Source: Acidovorax sp. HDW3 (GTDB lineage: Bacteria; Pseudomonadota; Gammaproteobacteria; Burkholderiales; Burkholderiaceae_C). Taken from it: a stretch of 64,000 nt of DNA. The position numbers and the translations under genes are program-made. Where the stretch lies: positions 2,462,001-2,526,000 of the forward strand of contig NZ_CP049885.1 of NCBI RefSeq assembly GCF_011303755.1, read 5' to 3'. Within the stretch, counting starts at the first letter, position 1, and each line of letters opens with the position of its first letter. This document shows positions 28,841 through 36,710 of the stretch, one piece after another. The notes beneath the pieces are model-generated. The model was given only the letters and a program-made list of their open reading frames with translations. It did not search any database and was not told the DNA's origin.

Positions 28841-29071
28841 TTATTTACGCCAGTAGTTGTTTGCAGCCGCCACGGTCTGGAAGTTGATGGCGATGACCTG
28901 CGACGCCGCCGTGAGCGCAGCGTGGTCGTTGGCGTACTCCGGGCGCAACTTGTGCAGCACCTCGGTATCGGGCTGGGTGTACTTCACGCCCCGGCGGCTG
29001 AGCGTGATCGCCAGCTCGTAGCCCTGCTGCGGGGTATCGGTGATCAAAGACATGAGCCAGGTATCGGCCAT
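28841..29071 (-). CDS. Small protein of 76 residues, function unknown
   Basis: The protein starts MADTWLMSLITDTPQQGYEL and ends NFQTVAAANNYWRK. It is soluble, has no cysteines and has an even amino acid mix typical of a folded small protein. AAGGAG stands six bases before the ATG, which fixes the start. It lies upstream of the COG0523 gene on the same strand, with about 90 bases and a partial dispersed element between them. I do not recognise a family. Confidence 0.75.
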   Translation of the reverse strand: MADTWLMSLITDTPQQGYELAITLSRRGVKYTQPDTEVLHKLRPEYANDHAALTAASQVIAINFQTVAAANNYWRK

Positions 29072-29163
29072 GGGTTTCTCCTTGAGGTGGGGGAACAACG
29101 TGGGAGCAGCGATTGTGCACACCCTGGCATAAACTGCCACGACCACCTCCCTATAGCCGCACC

Positions 29164-30870
29164 ATGTCTGCAGCTACCCCATCCGTGCCCCTGCTCCACT
29201 GCCTCCCCCGCCGCCGCCTACTGGCCCACTGCCTGGCCCTGCCCAGCACCTGGGCCGGCGCCGCCATGGCAGCGGACAGCGCCGCCAGCCCCCTGCCCCT
29301 GCTCGCCCGCGTGGCGCAAACCCACGCCAGCGAGCTGATAGAAGCCACCGACCGCGCCCTCGCCGACCTGGCCGAGGCCCTGCGCCAGGCGCCCCACGCC
29401 CTGGGCCAACACCAGGCGCAGCAGGCCCAGGCGCTGCAGCGCCTGCCGTTCTTGCACGGCCTGGCGCTGCTGGACATGCAGGGCCTGGTGCTGGCCTCGA
29501 CCCGCACCGCCGAACAAGGCCGGCGCGCCGACCTGCAGCAACTCCTGCCCAGCCTGGTGCAAGAAGGCCCGCTGGCCATCGGCCCCTGGCAACCCGGGCG
29601 CCTGACGGAGCCGCCCGCACCGCCCGACGAGGGCTACGTCCCCCTGCTGCGCCGCGTGCAATGGGGGCCGCAAAGCAGCGCCCTGCTGCTGGCGCAGCTG
29701 CGCCCCTCGGCGCTGGCGCACTACCAACAACAGCTGCTCGAAGGCAGCGCCGCCGGCACCACCGTGCAGCTGGCCCTGAGCGACGGCAGCCTGCTGCTGC
29801 AAACCCCCGCCGCCACGCCGCCACCAGGCCCGAGCCTGCGCGCCAACCCGGTGTTTGCCGACGGCGCCATGGCCGTCGCCGAAGGCCGCTACGGCCCCCT
29901 GGACAGCCCCCAGGGCCCGCTGCTGGGCGCCTGGAGCCGCGCCGCGCACTGGCCGCTGATCGCCGTCGCCACACAACCCGCGCCGCCCATTGCCGCACCT
30001 GCCCGCCCACCCGCTGCCGCGCCCACGCCCTCGCCCTGGTGGTGGCTGCTCGGCGGCATCGGCCTGCTGGGCGGCGCCGGGGCCTGGCTGTGGCGGCGCC
30101 AACGGCAGGCGCAGCAACGCACCCAACAACACCAGCAGCTGCGCCAGCAAGCGCAGCAAGAAGCGCTGCGCGAAGTGCACGAGCAAATGGCGCTGGCCGA
30201 GCTGCAATCGCTCTCGGGCCAGCTCGCAGCGCAGCCGCCCACGCCCGCCAGCGCCCACCCCCACGCCATCTTCACCCCGGCCCAGGATGCGGAGCAAGAC
30301 CGCCAGGAGCAAGACGCCCTGGCCGAGCTGCAGGCGCTCTCGGGTCAGCTCGTCGCACCCCGCAGCGCAGAGCCCGCCACTGCCCCAGCCACCGCCACCC
30401 CGCCACCGCTGGCACACGACCCGCTCGAGACCTGCGACATGCGCGAGCTGATCGAGAACATGGCAACCGAACTGAGCCCGCTGCTCGAAGACAAGCAGCT
30501 TCCGCTCAAGCTGCAGCTCGGGCGCGCGCCGCTGCCCGCGCGCGTCGATCCCGAACAGCTGGCGGAGGTGCTGCGCCACGTGCTGGGCAACGCCATCCGC
30601 CACTCGCCCGAGGGCCGCACCATCCACATCCTGGCCGAGCCGACGCCCGACGCGCGCCACCTGCACCTGTGCGTGCACGACCAGGGCCCGGGCTTTGCCC
30701 CCACGGCACTGCCGCTGCTGCCCGGGCCGCGCCTGGCGGGGCAGCTGAGCCTGGCCGCCTGCCGCAGCATCGTGCAAGAGCACGGTGGCCAGCTCGACGC
30801 CGCCAACGACCCCAACGGCGGCGCCAGCGTGCACATCCGCCTGCCGCTGCAGGCGGCCCTTCAGTCCTGA
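29164..30870 (+). CDS. Membrane sensor protein with a histidine-kinase ATPase domain but no phospho-acceptor helix
   Basis: The 568-residue protein starts with an Arg-rich, signal-like segment ([20 protein letters not shown]). A periplasmic sensor region of about 250 residues follows, then a membrane segment at about 291-311 ([19 protein letters not shown]) and a Gln/Arg-rich coiled coil. The C-terminal HATPase_c domain has an N-box at about 468 ([14 protein letters not shown]), G1 DQGPGFAP at about 506 and a final [11 protein letters not shown]. No H-box (DHp helix with a phosphorylated His) is visible. The linker instead holds a duplicated motif, [12 protein letters not shown] and [12 protein letters not shown], about 40 residues apart. 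No response regulator gene is adjacent. Its 3' end overlaps the convergent xerC by ten bases. Confidence 0.8.
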   Translation: MSAATPSVPLLHCLPRRRLLAHCLALPSTWAGAAMAADSAASPLPLLARVAQTHASELIEATDRALADLAEALRQAPHALGQHQAQQAQALQRLPFLHGLALLDMQGLVLASTRTAEQGRRADLQQLLPSLVQEGPLAIGPWQPGRLTEPPAPPDEGYVPLLRRVQWGPQSSALLLAQLRPSALAHYQQQLLEGSAAGTTVQLALSDGSLLLQTPAATPPPGPSLRANPVFADGAMAVAEGRYGPLDSPQGPLLGAWSRAAHWPLIAVATQPAPPIAAPARPPAAAPTPSPWWWLLGGIGLLGGAGAWLWRRQRQAQQRTQQHQQLRQQAQQEALREVHEQMALAELQSLSGQLAAQPPTPASAHPHAIFTPAQDAEQDRQEQDALAELQALSGQLVAPRSAEPATAPATATPPPLAHDPLETCDMRELIENMATELSPLLEDKQLPLKLQLGRAPLPARVDPEQLAEVLRHVLGNAIRHSPEGRTIHILAEPTPDARHLHLCVHDQGPGFAPTALPLLPGPRLAGQLSLAACRSIVQEHGGQLDAANDPNGGASVHIRLPLQAALQS

Positions 30871-31826
30871 TTCTTCTTGCGCGCGCGCGGGTGCGCCTGG
30901 TCGTAAGCCTGCGCCAGGTGCTGAAAATCGAGCCGCGTATACACCTGCGTCGTCGTGATGCTGGCGTGGCCCAGCAGCTCCTGCACGGCGCGCAAGTCGC
31001 CGCTGGACTGCAGCAGGTGGCTGGCAAACGAGTGGCGCAGCATGTGCGGGTGCACCGGCTTGGACAGCCCCGCCAGCTGGCTGCGCGCGCGCACCCGCGC
31101 CCAGACCGAGGCCGCCGACAGGCGCGCGCCGCGCCGGCCGACGAACAGCGCCGGCTCGGCCCAGCCCGGCGCAAACGGCGCGCTGCGCTGCGCCAGCCAG
31201 GCCGCCAGCGCCACCAGCGCAGCGCGCCCCACGGGTACGCTGCGGCGCTTGGCGCCCTTGCCCAGCACGTGGGCCAGGCCGCTGTCGGCGTCGATCCAGC
31301 CGCGCCCCTGGGCCTGGGCCTCGGCGCTGGCCTGGCAATCGAGGCTGACGAGCTCGCCCACGCGCAAACCGGCGCCGTAGAGCAGGGCAACCAGGGCGCC
31401 GTCGCGCGCCTCCTCCCAGGGGTCGGCGCGGGCGCTGGGCGCAAAGTCGGCCAGCGCCACGGCCTCATCGACCGCCAGCGCCTTGGGCAGCGGCTTGGGC
31501 GCGCGCGGCGCGCGCAGACCCAGGGCCGGGTTGTGCTCGGCCAGGCCCTGGCGCACGGCCCAGGCATAAAACCCGCGCCAGCCCGACAAAATCAAACCCA
31601 CGCCACGCGCGCTGCGGCCGCTGGCGTGCATCTGCGCCAGGCAGCGACGCAGCTGCGCCGGCGTCAGCGCCAGCAGCGCCACGCCGGGCGCGGCCTGCGC
31701 CGCCAGCGCCTGCAGGCGCAGCAAATCCTGGCGGTACAGCTGCTGGGTGCGCAGTGCCAGGCGTTTTTCCACGCGCACGTGGGTCAGGTACTGCTCGGCC
31801 AGCTCAGGCAGGGCGGCGGCGCTCAT
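30861..31826 (-). CDS. xerC: Tyrosine recombinase XerC
   Basis: XerC acts with XerD at dif to resolve chromosome dimers. The 321-residue protein has the N-terminal SAM-like domain and a catalytic domain with all six expected residues: Arg in [11 protein letters not shown], Lys in [10 protein letters not shown], HxxR in [10 protein letters not shown], His in [10 protein letters not shown] and the nucleophile Tyr in QVYTRLDF. The assignment to XerC rather than an integrase rests on its length and on the dapF-DUF484-xerC order, which E. coli shares. The start ATG lies at the edge of a large palindromic dispersed element. Confidence 0.95.
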   Translation of the reverse strand: MSAAALPELAEQYLTHVRVEKRLALRTQQLYRQDLLRLQALAAQAAPGVALLALTPAQLRRCLAQMHASGRSARGVGLILSGWRGFYAWAVRQGLAEHNPALGLRAPRAPKPLPKALAVDEAVALADFAPSARADPWEEARDGALVALLYGAGLRVGELVSLDCQASAEAQAQGRGWIDADSGLAHVLGKGAKRRSVPVGRAALVALAAWLAQRSAPFAPGWAEPALFVGRRGARLSAASVWARVRARSQLAGLSKPVHPHMLRHSFASHLLQSSGDLRAVQELLGHASITTTQVYTRLDFQHLAQAYDQAHPRARKKNQD

Positions 31827-31919
31827 CAAAAGATAGCTGCTAGCGCTTGTTCTGCCTTGGTTTGCAAGCCAAATAGACTGCAAACCAAGCACCAGCAAGC
31901 GCTACCAGCTCCTGTTTTG
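31827..31919. repeat. Two inverted copies of the dispersed element forming a 93-bp palindrome
   Basis: The left arm contains AAAAGATAGCTGCTAGCGCT, then TG, and further on CCTTGGTTTGCA. The right arm reads back as TGCAAACCAAG and then CAGCAAGCGCTACCAGCTCC, TGTTTT. The arms can form an imperfect stem of about 40 bp with a loop of about 12 bases. The element covers the whole gap between the DUF484 stop and the xerC start. Confidence 0.8.
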
Positions 31920-32615
31920 CTAGCGCAGACGCGCCAGGGCGGCGCTGCCGAGCTCGGCCATGCGCGCCAGGAAGTCGGTGCCCATGGTGGCGTCAAAGCG
32001 CTGCGCGTCGGGCGAGCCCAGCACCAGCAGGCCAAAGGCGGGCGTGGTGCTGTCGATGCCGCCTTCGCGCAGCGGCAGCAGCGCCAGCGACTGCACGCTG
32101 CTCGCGTCGGCCAGCCAGGCGGTGGCTTCAAAGCCGAGGTTGGGGCCGCAAAACGGCATGGTCAGCGAGGTGGCGAAGGCGCGCGTATCTTCGCTTGCGC
32201 CCTGGGCAAAGGCGGCGCCCTGGTATTGCGGCGCCACGTCCCACACGCGCAGCGCGGCCTGCGGCACGTCGAAGGCGTTTTCTATGCCCTGCGCCAGCAC
32301 CTGCGGCAGGTCTGCCGGGGCGATGCAGCGCGCCAGGGTGCAGGCCCAGGCGTGGATTTTTTGCGCGATGGCGGTGTTCTCGTTGCTGTGGCGCACCATG
32401 TCCATGACGCGCTGCTCCAGGCCCTTGATTTTTTCGCGCAGCAGCTCGGCCTGGCGCTCGTGCAGGCTGACGGCGCGCTGCCCGTGCGGGCTGGCGATGG
32501 TGATGCTGGCGAGCACCTCGGCGTGGCGCTGGAAGAACGCCGGCGTGTTGCACAGGTAGGCGGCAATGTCGTTTTCCGACAGCGGCGGCAAAGAAGATGT
32601 GTCCATGGTCGTCAT
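31920..32615 (-). CDS. DUF484 family protein (GAF-like)
   Basis: The 231-residue protein starts [35 protein letters not shown], the N-terminal pattern of the DUF484 family, followed by a helix ([21 protein letters not shown]) and a GAF-like domain ([35 protein letters not shown]). In many gamma- and betaproteobacteria this gene sits between dapF and xerC, as here; its role is unknown. It overlaps dapF by four bases. The stop codon is part of the dispersed palindrome. Confidence 0.9.
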   Translation of the reverse strand: MTTMDTSSLPPLSENDIAAYLCNTPAFFQRHAEVLASITIASPHGQRAVSLHERQAELLREKIKGLEQRVMDMVRHSNENTAIAQKIHAWACTLARCIAPADLPQVLAQGIENAFDVPQAALRVWDVAPQYQGAAFAQGASEDTRAFATSLTMPFCGPNLGFEATAWLADASSVQSLALLPLREGGIDSTTPAFGLLVLGSPDAQRFDATMGTDFLARMAELGSAALARLR

Positions 32616-33490
32616 AACAGGTCTGGCAATTCAATCTGGCCCTCGAACACCGTGGTGGCGGGGCCGGTGAGGAAAACAGCGTCGCTGGCGCCACCGGCCC
32701 AGGCGATGGTCAGCAGGCCGCCGCGCGTGTGCACATCGACCTCGGCGTCGAGCAGGCCCAGGCGGATACCGGCCACCACCGCCGCGCAGGCGCCGGTGCC
32801 GCAGGCCATGGTTTCGCCGGCGCCGCGCTCGTACACGCGCAGGCGGATCTGGCGGCGGCTTTGCACCTGCATGAAGCCGACGTTGACGCGCGCGGGAAAG
32901 CGCGGGTGCGACTCGATCAGCGGCCCCCACGCGGCCACCGGGGCGCTGTCGGTGTCGTCCACCAGCAGCACCGCGTGCGGGTTGCCCATGGACACCACCG
33001 CTATCGAAACAGTAGCTGCTGACGCAAGCCCACCCAGCGTCAGCGGCCATATCTGCCCCTCGCCCTGGGTCTGGGGCACGAGCCCGTCGGTGGCAAACGG
33101 CAGCTGCGCCGGCAGCAGGCGCGGGCAGCCCATATCGACGGTGACGCGGCCATCGGCGTTCAGGCGCGGGGCGATGACGCCGGCGCGCGTCTGCACGCGG
33201 ATGCGGTCCTTGTCGGTCAGGCCCTTGTCGCGCACGTAGCGGGCAAAGCAGCGCGCGCCGTTGCCGCACTGCTCGACCTCGCCGCCGTCGGCGTTGTGGA
33301 TCACGTATTCAAAATCGAGGCCCGGCGCCGGCGCCGCGCGCACGCTCAAAATCTGGTCGGCACCGATGCCGAAATGCCGGTCGGCCAGCCAGCGGTACTG
33401 CGCCGCCGACAGGCCCAGGCGGCCCCGGGTTTCGTCGAGCACGATGAAGTCGTTGCCCGCGCCCTGCATTTTGGTAAAGCGGATTTGCAT
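32612..33490 (-). CDS. dapF: Diaminopimelate epimerase
   Basis: DapF converts LL- to meso-diaminopimelate for lysine and for MurE. The 292-residue protein has two catalytic cysteines, one in [14 protein letters not shown] and the other in [11 protein letters not shown], plus [12 protein letters not shown] at the start and [10 protein letters not shown]. Residues about 154-164 ([11 protein letters not shown]) are encoded by a relative of the dispersed element read in antisense. TAATGT lies nine bases before the ATG and no Shine-Dalgarno sequence is visible, so the transcript may be leaderless. Confidence 0.97.
   Translation of the reverse strand: MQIRFTKMQGAGNDFIVLDETRGRLGLSAAQYRWLADRHFGIGADQILSVRAAPAPGLDFEYVIHNADGGEVEQCGNGARCFARYVRDKGLTDKDRIRVQTRAGVIAPRLNADGRVTVDMGCPRLLPAQLPFATDGLVPQTQGEGQIWPLTLGGLASAATVSIAVVSMGNPHAVLLVDDTDSAPVAAWGPLIESHPRFPARVNVGFMQVQSRRQIRLRVYERGAGETMACGTGACAAVVAGIRLGLLDAEVDVHTRGGLLTIAWAGGASDAVFLTGPATTVFEGQIELPDLL
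33000..33030 (+). repeat. Dispersed-element relative inside dapF
   Basis: Read on the plus strand, antisense to dapF: GCTATCGAAACAGTAGCTGC, then TGACGCAAGCC. It keeps the GCTAT...AGCTGCT-GCGC layout of the element. Confidence 0.5.
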
Positions 33491-33499
33491 GATGGGCGC

Positions 33500-33505
33500 A
33501 CATTA
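33500..33505 (-). promoter_or_regulatory. Candidate -10 box of dapF, possibly leaderless
   Basis: TAATGT on the minus strand ends nine bases before the dapF ATG, with no ribosome-binding site between them. Confidence 0.35.
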
Positions 33506-33594
33506 TCCGCATCTGCCAGCGCGGCGACGCACACGTTCCGGGGGGATTTGGTTTATCGTCCCCAACCCAACCGCTTTGCACCCCTGCCCGCCCC

Positions 33595-33984
33595 ATGAAA
33601 CTCTGGCACCACCTGCACCAACCCCAATGGGGCGCGCTGCTGCTGCGCGTCACCCTGGCCCTGCTGCTGCTGCTGCACGGCATTGCCAAGCTGCGCTACG
33701 GCATCGGCTGGATCGAAGGCCAGGTGGTGCGCCACGGCCTGCCCGGCGCCCTGGCCTACGCCGTGTACCTGGGCGAAGTCGTGGCGCCGCTGTTGCTGCT
33801 GGTGGGCTACTGGGTGGTGCCGGCGGCGCTGCTGGTCGTCGTCAACATGGTCGTGGCCCTGATTTTGGTGCACCCCGGCGACTGGCTGCAGTTGAGCAAA
33901 ACCGGCGGCTGGGCGCTGGAGCTGCAGGCGTTCTACCTGGTGGGCGCGCTCACCATCGCCCTCACGGCCAAACCGGGCAAATGA
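33595..33984 (+). CDS. DoxX family membrane protein
   Basis: The 129-residue protein has four membrane segments: LLLRVTLALLLLLHGIAKL, YAVYLGEVVAPLLLLVGY, ALLVVVNMVVALILV and LQAFYLVGALTIALT. The pattern LLRVTLALLLLLHGIAKL...G is typical of the DoxX/YphA group. Members are linked to redox and thiol stress in some bacteria, but the job here is not known. The stop overlaps the next start as ATGA, so the Nudix-MBL gene is translated with it. Confidence 0.85.
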   Translation: MKLWHHLHQPQWGALLLRVTLALLLLLHGIAKLRYGIGWIEGQVVRHGLPGALAYAVYLGEVVAPLLLLVGYWVVPAALLVVVNMVVALILVHPGDWLQLSKTGGWALELQAFYLVGALTIALTAKPGK

Positions 33985-35648
33985 CCATGCCGCGCCCCCA
34001 CCAACAACTGCACCCGGCGCAGCCGCCGGCCACACCGTTGGCAGCCGCCACCGTGCTGCTGCTGCGCGACGACGCCCAGGGCCGGCTGCAGGTGCTGATG
34101 ACGCGCCGCGCCGCCGGCGCCAGCTTTGCGCCCAGCGCCTACGTCTTCCCCGGCGGCGGCATCGAGGCCCAGGACAGCACCGCCCACGCCCACGCCCAGG
34201 CGCAGGCGCGCCCCGGGCAGGCCGGCACCGCGCTGACCGAGGCCCTGGCCGCCATCCGCGAGAGCTTTGAAGAGCTCGGCCTGCTGCTGGCGCGCCACGC
34301 CGATGGCCGCTGGGCCAGCGCCGCCGACATCGCACGGCTCGATCGCCACGCCCACCTGGCCACGCAATGCCAGGCGCACGGCCTGCGCCTGGCGGCCGAC
34401 GCCCTGTGGCCGCTGGCGCACTGGACGGCCGACCGCAGCCTGCCCAAGCGCTTTGCCGTGCCCTTCTTCGTCGCCGCCATGCCCCCCGGGCAGACGGCGC
34501 AGGCCGACGAAACCGAGCAGTTCGAGCCCTGCTGGGTGCGCCCGCAAGAGGCGCTGGCGCAGCACGCCGAAGGCCGCTTCGCCATGATCTACCCCACGGT
34601 GCGCACGCTCGAACGCCTTGCCGCCTACGCCGACAGCGCCGCCGTGCTCGCCGCCGTCGCCGCCGGCCCGCTGTGGGCCAGCTGCCCGCGCAGCGGCCTG
34701 AAAAACGGCCAGGAAACGCGCTTCATGGAGCACGAGCCGGCCTATGGCGAACTCGCCCTGGTCTGCCCCGACGGCCAGGTCGCGCACGCGCTCGACTGGC
34801 AAAGCGAACGCCCCATGCCGCTGCTGCGCAACCTGCTGCGCCTGACGGCGCCCAACCCCGGCCTGATGACCGGCCCCGGCACCAACAGCTACCTGGTGGG
34901 CGAGCGGGCCACCGGCTTCATCGCCATCGACCCCGGCCCGGCCGACGCCGGCCACGTGCAGCGCCTGTGGCAGGCCGCTGGCGGCGACATCCGCGCCATC
35001 GTCTGCACCCACTCGCACCAGGACCACGCCCCCGGCGCGGCGCCGCTGCAACAGCTGTGCGTGCAGGCCGGGCGCACCGCACCGCCCATCCTGGGCCTGC
35101 CATCGCAACCTACGGCACGCGCCAACAGCCAGTTTCAGCCCGACCGTGTGCTACAAAATAATGAGCTACTCACGCTGACTGGACAAGGGCCAGATGGCAA
35201 AATCACCCACACCCTGGAAGTGATCCACACCCCCGGCCACGCCGCCAACCACCTGTGCCTGCTGCTGCGCGAGGACGCGCTGCTGTTCTCGGGCGACCAC
35301 ATCCTCAGCGGCAGCACCACCGTCATCGACCCGCCCGACGGCAACATGACCGCCTACCTCGACTCGCTCGCGCGCCTGGATGCGCTGTGTGCCGCGCACG
35401 GCGTGGAATTCATCGTGCCGGCCCACGGCCACGTGCTGCACCAGGCGCGCAGCACCATCGCCCACCTGCGCGCACACCGCCTGGCACGCGAAGCCAAGGT
35501 GCGCGCCGCACTCGAACAATGCCCCGGCGGCAGCCTGCAAGACTGGCTCGCCCTGGCCTACGCCGACACCCCGCGCGCCCTCTGGCCGGTGGCCGAACGC
35601 TCGCTGCGCGCCCACATCGAACGCCTGCAATCCCTGCCCACACCATGA
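33981..35648 (+). CDS. Fusion of a Nudix hydrolase and a metallo-beta-lactamase-fold hydrolase
   Basis: The 555-residue protein has two enzymes in one chain. Residues about 20-230 are Nudix-like. AYVFPGGGIEAQD is followed after an insert by ALTEALAAIRESFEELGLLL, so the catalytic REx2EE core is intact while the first Gly is moved away, as in the NUDT19-like branch. Residues about 265-520 are an MBL domain with THSHQDHAPG (zinc ligands, about 342-348), HTPGHAANHLCL, LFSGDHIL and VPAHGH, and a C-terminal winged-helix region as in LACTB2-type enzymes. A hydrolase for nucleotide- or CoA-linked substrates or for RNA is possible; this is inference. Residues 391-398 (LQNNELLT) come from a dispersed-element relative. 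Confidence 0.88.
   Translation: MTMPRPHQQLHPAQPPATPLAAATVLLLRDDAQGRLQVLMTRRAAGASFAPSAYVFPGGGIEAQDSTAHAHAQAQARPGQAGTALTEALAAIRESFEELGLLLARHADGRWASAADIARLDRHAHLATQCQAHGLRLAADALWPLAHWTADRSLPKRFAVPFFVAAMPPGQTAQADETEQFEPCWVRPQEALAQHAEGRFAMIYPTVRTLERLAAYADSAAVLAAVAAGPLWASCPRSGLKNGQETRFMEHEPAYGELALVCPDGQVAHALDWQSERPMPLLRNLLRLTAPNPGLMTGPGTNSYLVGERATGFIAIDPGPADAGHVQRLWQAAGGDIRAIVCTHSHQDHAPGAAPLQQLCVQAGRTAPPILGLPSQPTARANSQFQPDRVLQNNELLTLTGQGPDGKITHTLEVIHTPGHAANHLCLLLREDALLFSGDHILSGSTTVIDPPDGNMTAYLDSLARLDALCAAHGVEFIVPAHGHVLHQARSTIAHLRAHRLAREAKVRAALEQCPGGSLQDWLALAYADTPRALWPVAERSLRAHIERLQSLPTP
35150..35204 (+). repeat. Dispersed-element relative inside the Nudix-MBL gene
   Basis: GCTACAAAATAATGAGCTAC, TCACGCTGACTGGACAAGGG, CCAGATGGC. 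It lines up along its full length with the intergenic copy at 56782, including the loop and the second arm. Its left part is nearly identical to the murC copy. Confidence 0.6.
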
Positions 35649-36415
35649 CCGACGACACCACCCGCCTGGCCAAGCGCCTGGCGCAAGAACTCCCCTGCTC
35701 GCGCCGCGAGGCCGAGCAGTACATCGAAGGCGGCTGGGTCAGCGTGGACGGCCAGGTGGTCGAGCTGCCCGGCGCCCGCGTCGCGCCGCAGCAGCGCGTG
35801 GCACTGGCGCCAGACGCCAGCCTGCTGGAGCTGACCCCCGTCACCCTGCTGCTGCACAAGCCCCCGGGCTATGAAGCCGGCTTGGGGCTGGACGCCGGCC
35901 ACGCCGCGCACAGCAGCCGCAGCCAGGGCGCGCCCGCAGCCCTGACGCTGCTGAGCGCGGCATCCCACCTGCCCGAGGACGCGTCCGGCACCAAGGTGCT
36001 GCTGCGCCACTTCAAGCAGCTCGAATGCTTCACGCCCCTGCCCACACCCGCCAGCGGCCTGGTGGTCTACACGCAAGACCGCCGCATCGCACGCAAGCTG
36101 CAGGAAGACATCGAGACGCTGGAGCAGGAATGCATCGTGGAAGTGGCCGGCCAGATCGCCGAGGGCGGCCTGCAAAAACTCTGCCACGGCCTCTCGTTCA
36201 ACGGCAGGCCGCTGCCCCCCATCAAGGTGAGCTGGCAGAACGAAACGCGCCTGCGCTTCGCGCTCAAGGGCATCCGCCCCGGCCAGATCCCGGCCATGTG
36301 CGAGGCCGTGGGCCTGCGCGTGCTGGCCATCAAACGCATCCGCATCGGCCGCGTGCCGCTGGCCAAGGTGCCCGAGGGGCAGTGGCGGTATTTGCAGGGG
36401 TGGGAGCGGTTTTGA
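35645..36415 (+). CDS. RsuA/RluF-like pseudouridine synthase homologue lacking the catalytic Asp
   Basis: The 256-residue protein has an N-terminal S4 RNA-binding domain (LAKRLAQELPCSRREAEQYI through VDGQVVELPGARV) and a pseudouridine-synthase fold (VTLLLHKPPGYE, VVYTQDRRIARKL, CHGLSFNGRPLPPIKVSW, KGIRPGQIPAMCEAVGLRVLAIKRIRIG). The catalytic loop should read GRLDxxSxGL but here is TPLPTPASGL (about 130-139), with Pro where the nucleophilic Asp should be. Either the protein only binds RNA or it uses another residue. The start overlaps the Nudix-MBL stop as ATGA, so the three genes from 33595 form one unit. Confidence 0.85.
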   Translation: MTDDTTRLAKRLAQELPCSRREAEQYIEGGWVSVDGQVVELPGARVAPQQRVALAPDASLLELTPVTLLLHKPPGYEAGLGLDAGHAAHSSRSQGAPAALTLLSAASHLPEDASGTKVLLRHFKQLECFTPLPTPASGLVVYTQDRRIARKLQEDIETLEQECIVEVAGQIAEGGLQKLCHGLSFNGRPLPPIKVSWQNETRLRFALKGIRPGQIPAMCEAVGLRVLAIKRIRIGRVPLAKVPEGQWRYLQGWERF

Positions 36416-36475
36416 CCCTGGCCAGCCTCGCATCCAATTGACGCATTAAGATGCCCGTTCTGATGAAAGGCCACC

Positions 36476-36670
36476 ATGCGCACCATCGTCACCATCGACG
36501 ACCAGCTCTACCAGCGCGCGCTGGAGCTGGCCGGCCCTGAGCTGGACAAGGCCGACCTGTTTCGCACTGCCGTTGAAACCTTTGTGCGCGTGCAGGCCGG
36601 GCAACGCCTGGCCGAGCAGGCCCAGCGCCTGGGCGTGGGCTACCAGCCCGCCCTGCCTGCGCCGCACTGA
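36476..36670 (+). CDS. VapB-like antitoxin without a partner toxin
   Basis: The 64-residue protein starts MRTIVTIDDQLYQRALELAG and continues with ELDKADLFRTAVETFVRVQA. This is the ribbon-helix-helix pattern of the VapB/DUF2191 antitoxin group. A VapC PIN-domain toxin normally follows at once. Here only 40 bases separate it from the stop of the opposite-strand GGDEF-EAL gene, so no toxin gene fits. It is either an orphan regulator or the remnant of a lost toxin-antitoxin pair. Confidence 0.8.
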   Translation: MRTIVTIDDQLYQRALELAGPELDKADLFRTAVETFVRVQAGQRLAEQAQRLGVGYQPALPAPH

Positions 36671-36710
36671 CCCGTTTTTTGCCCCATGCTCGATACCGCT
36701 ACCGCAAACG

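Noticed and set aside
31827-31919. Possible CRISPR repeat or integration site (dif-like) next to xerC
   Set aside because: There is no regular repeat-spacer array, and the palindrome is made of the dispersed element rather than a 28-bp dif sequence.
29661-33239. An open frame of almost 1200 codons opposite and across the sensor, xerC, DUF484 and dapF
   Set aside because: It crosses four well supported genes in another frame, and its product is a low-complexity Arg/Ala/Pro-rich sequence with no motif.
36671-36710. A VapC toxin after the VapB-like gene
   Set aside because: Only 40 bases remain before the convergent gene, and no PIN-domain motif is found nearby on either strand.
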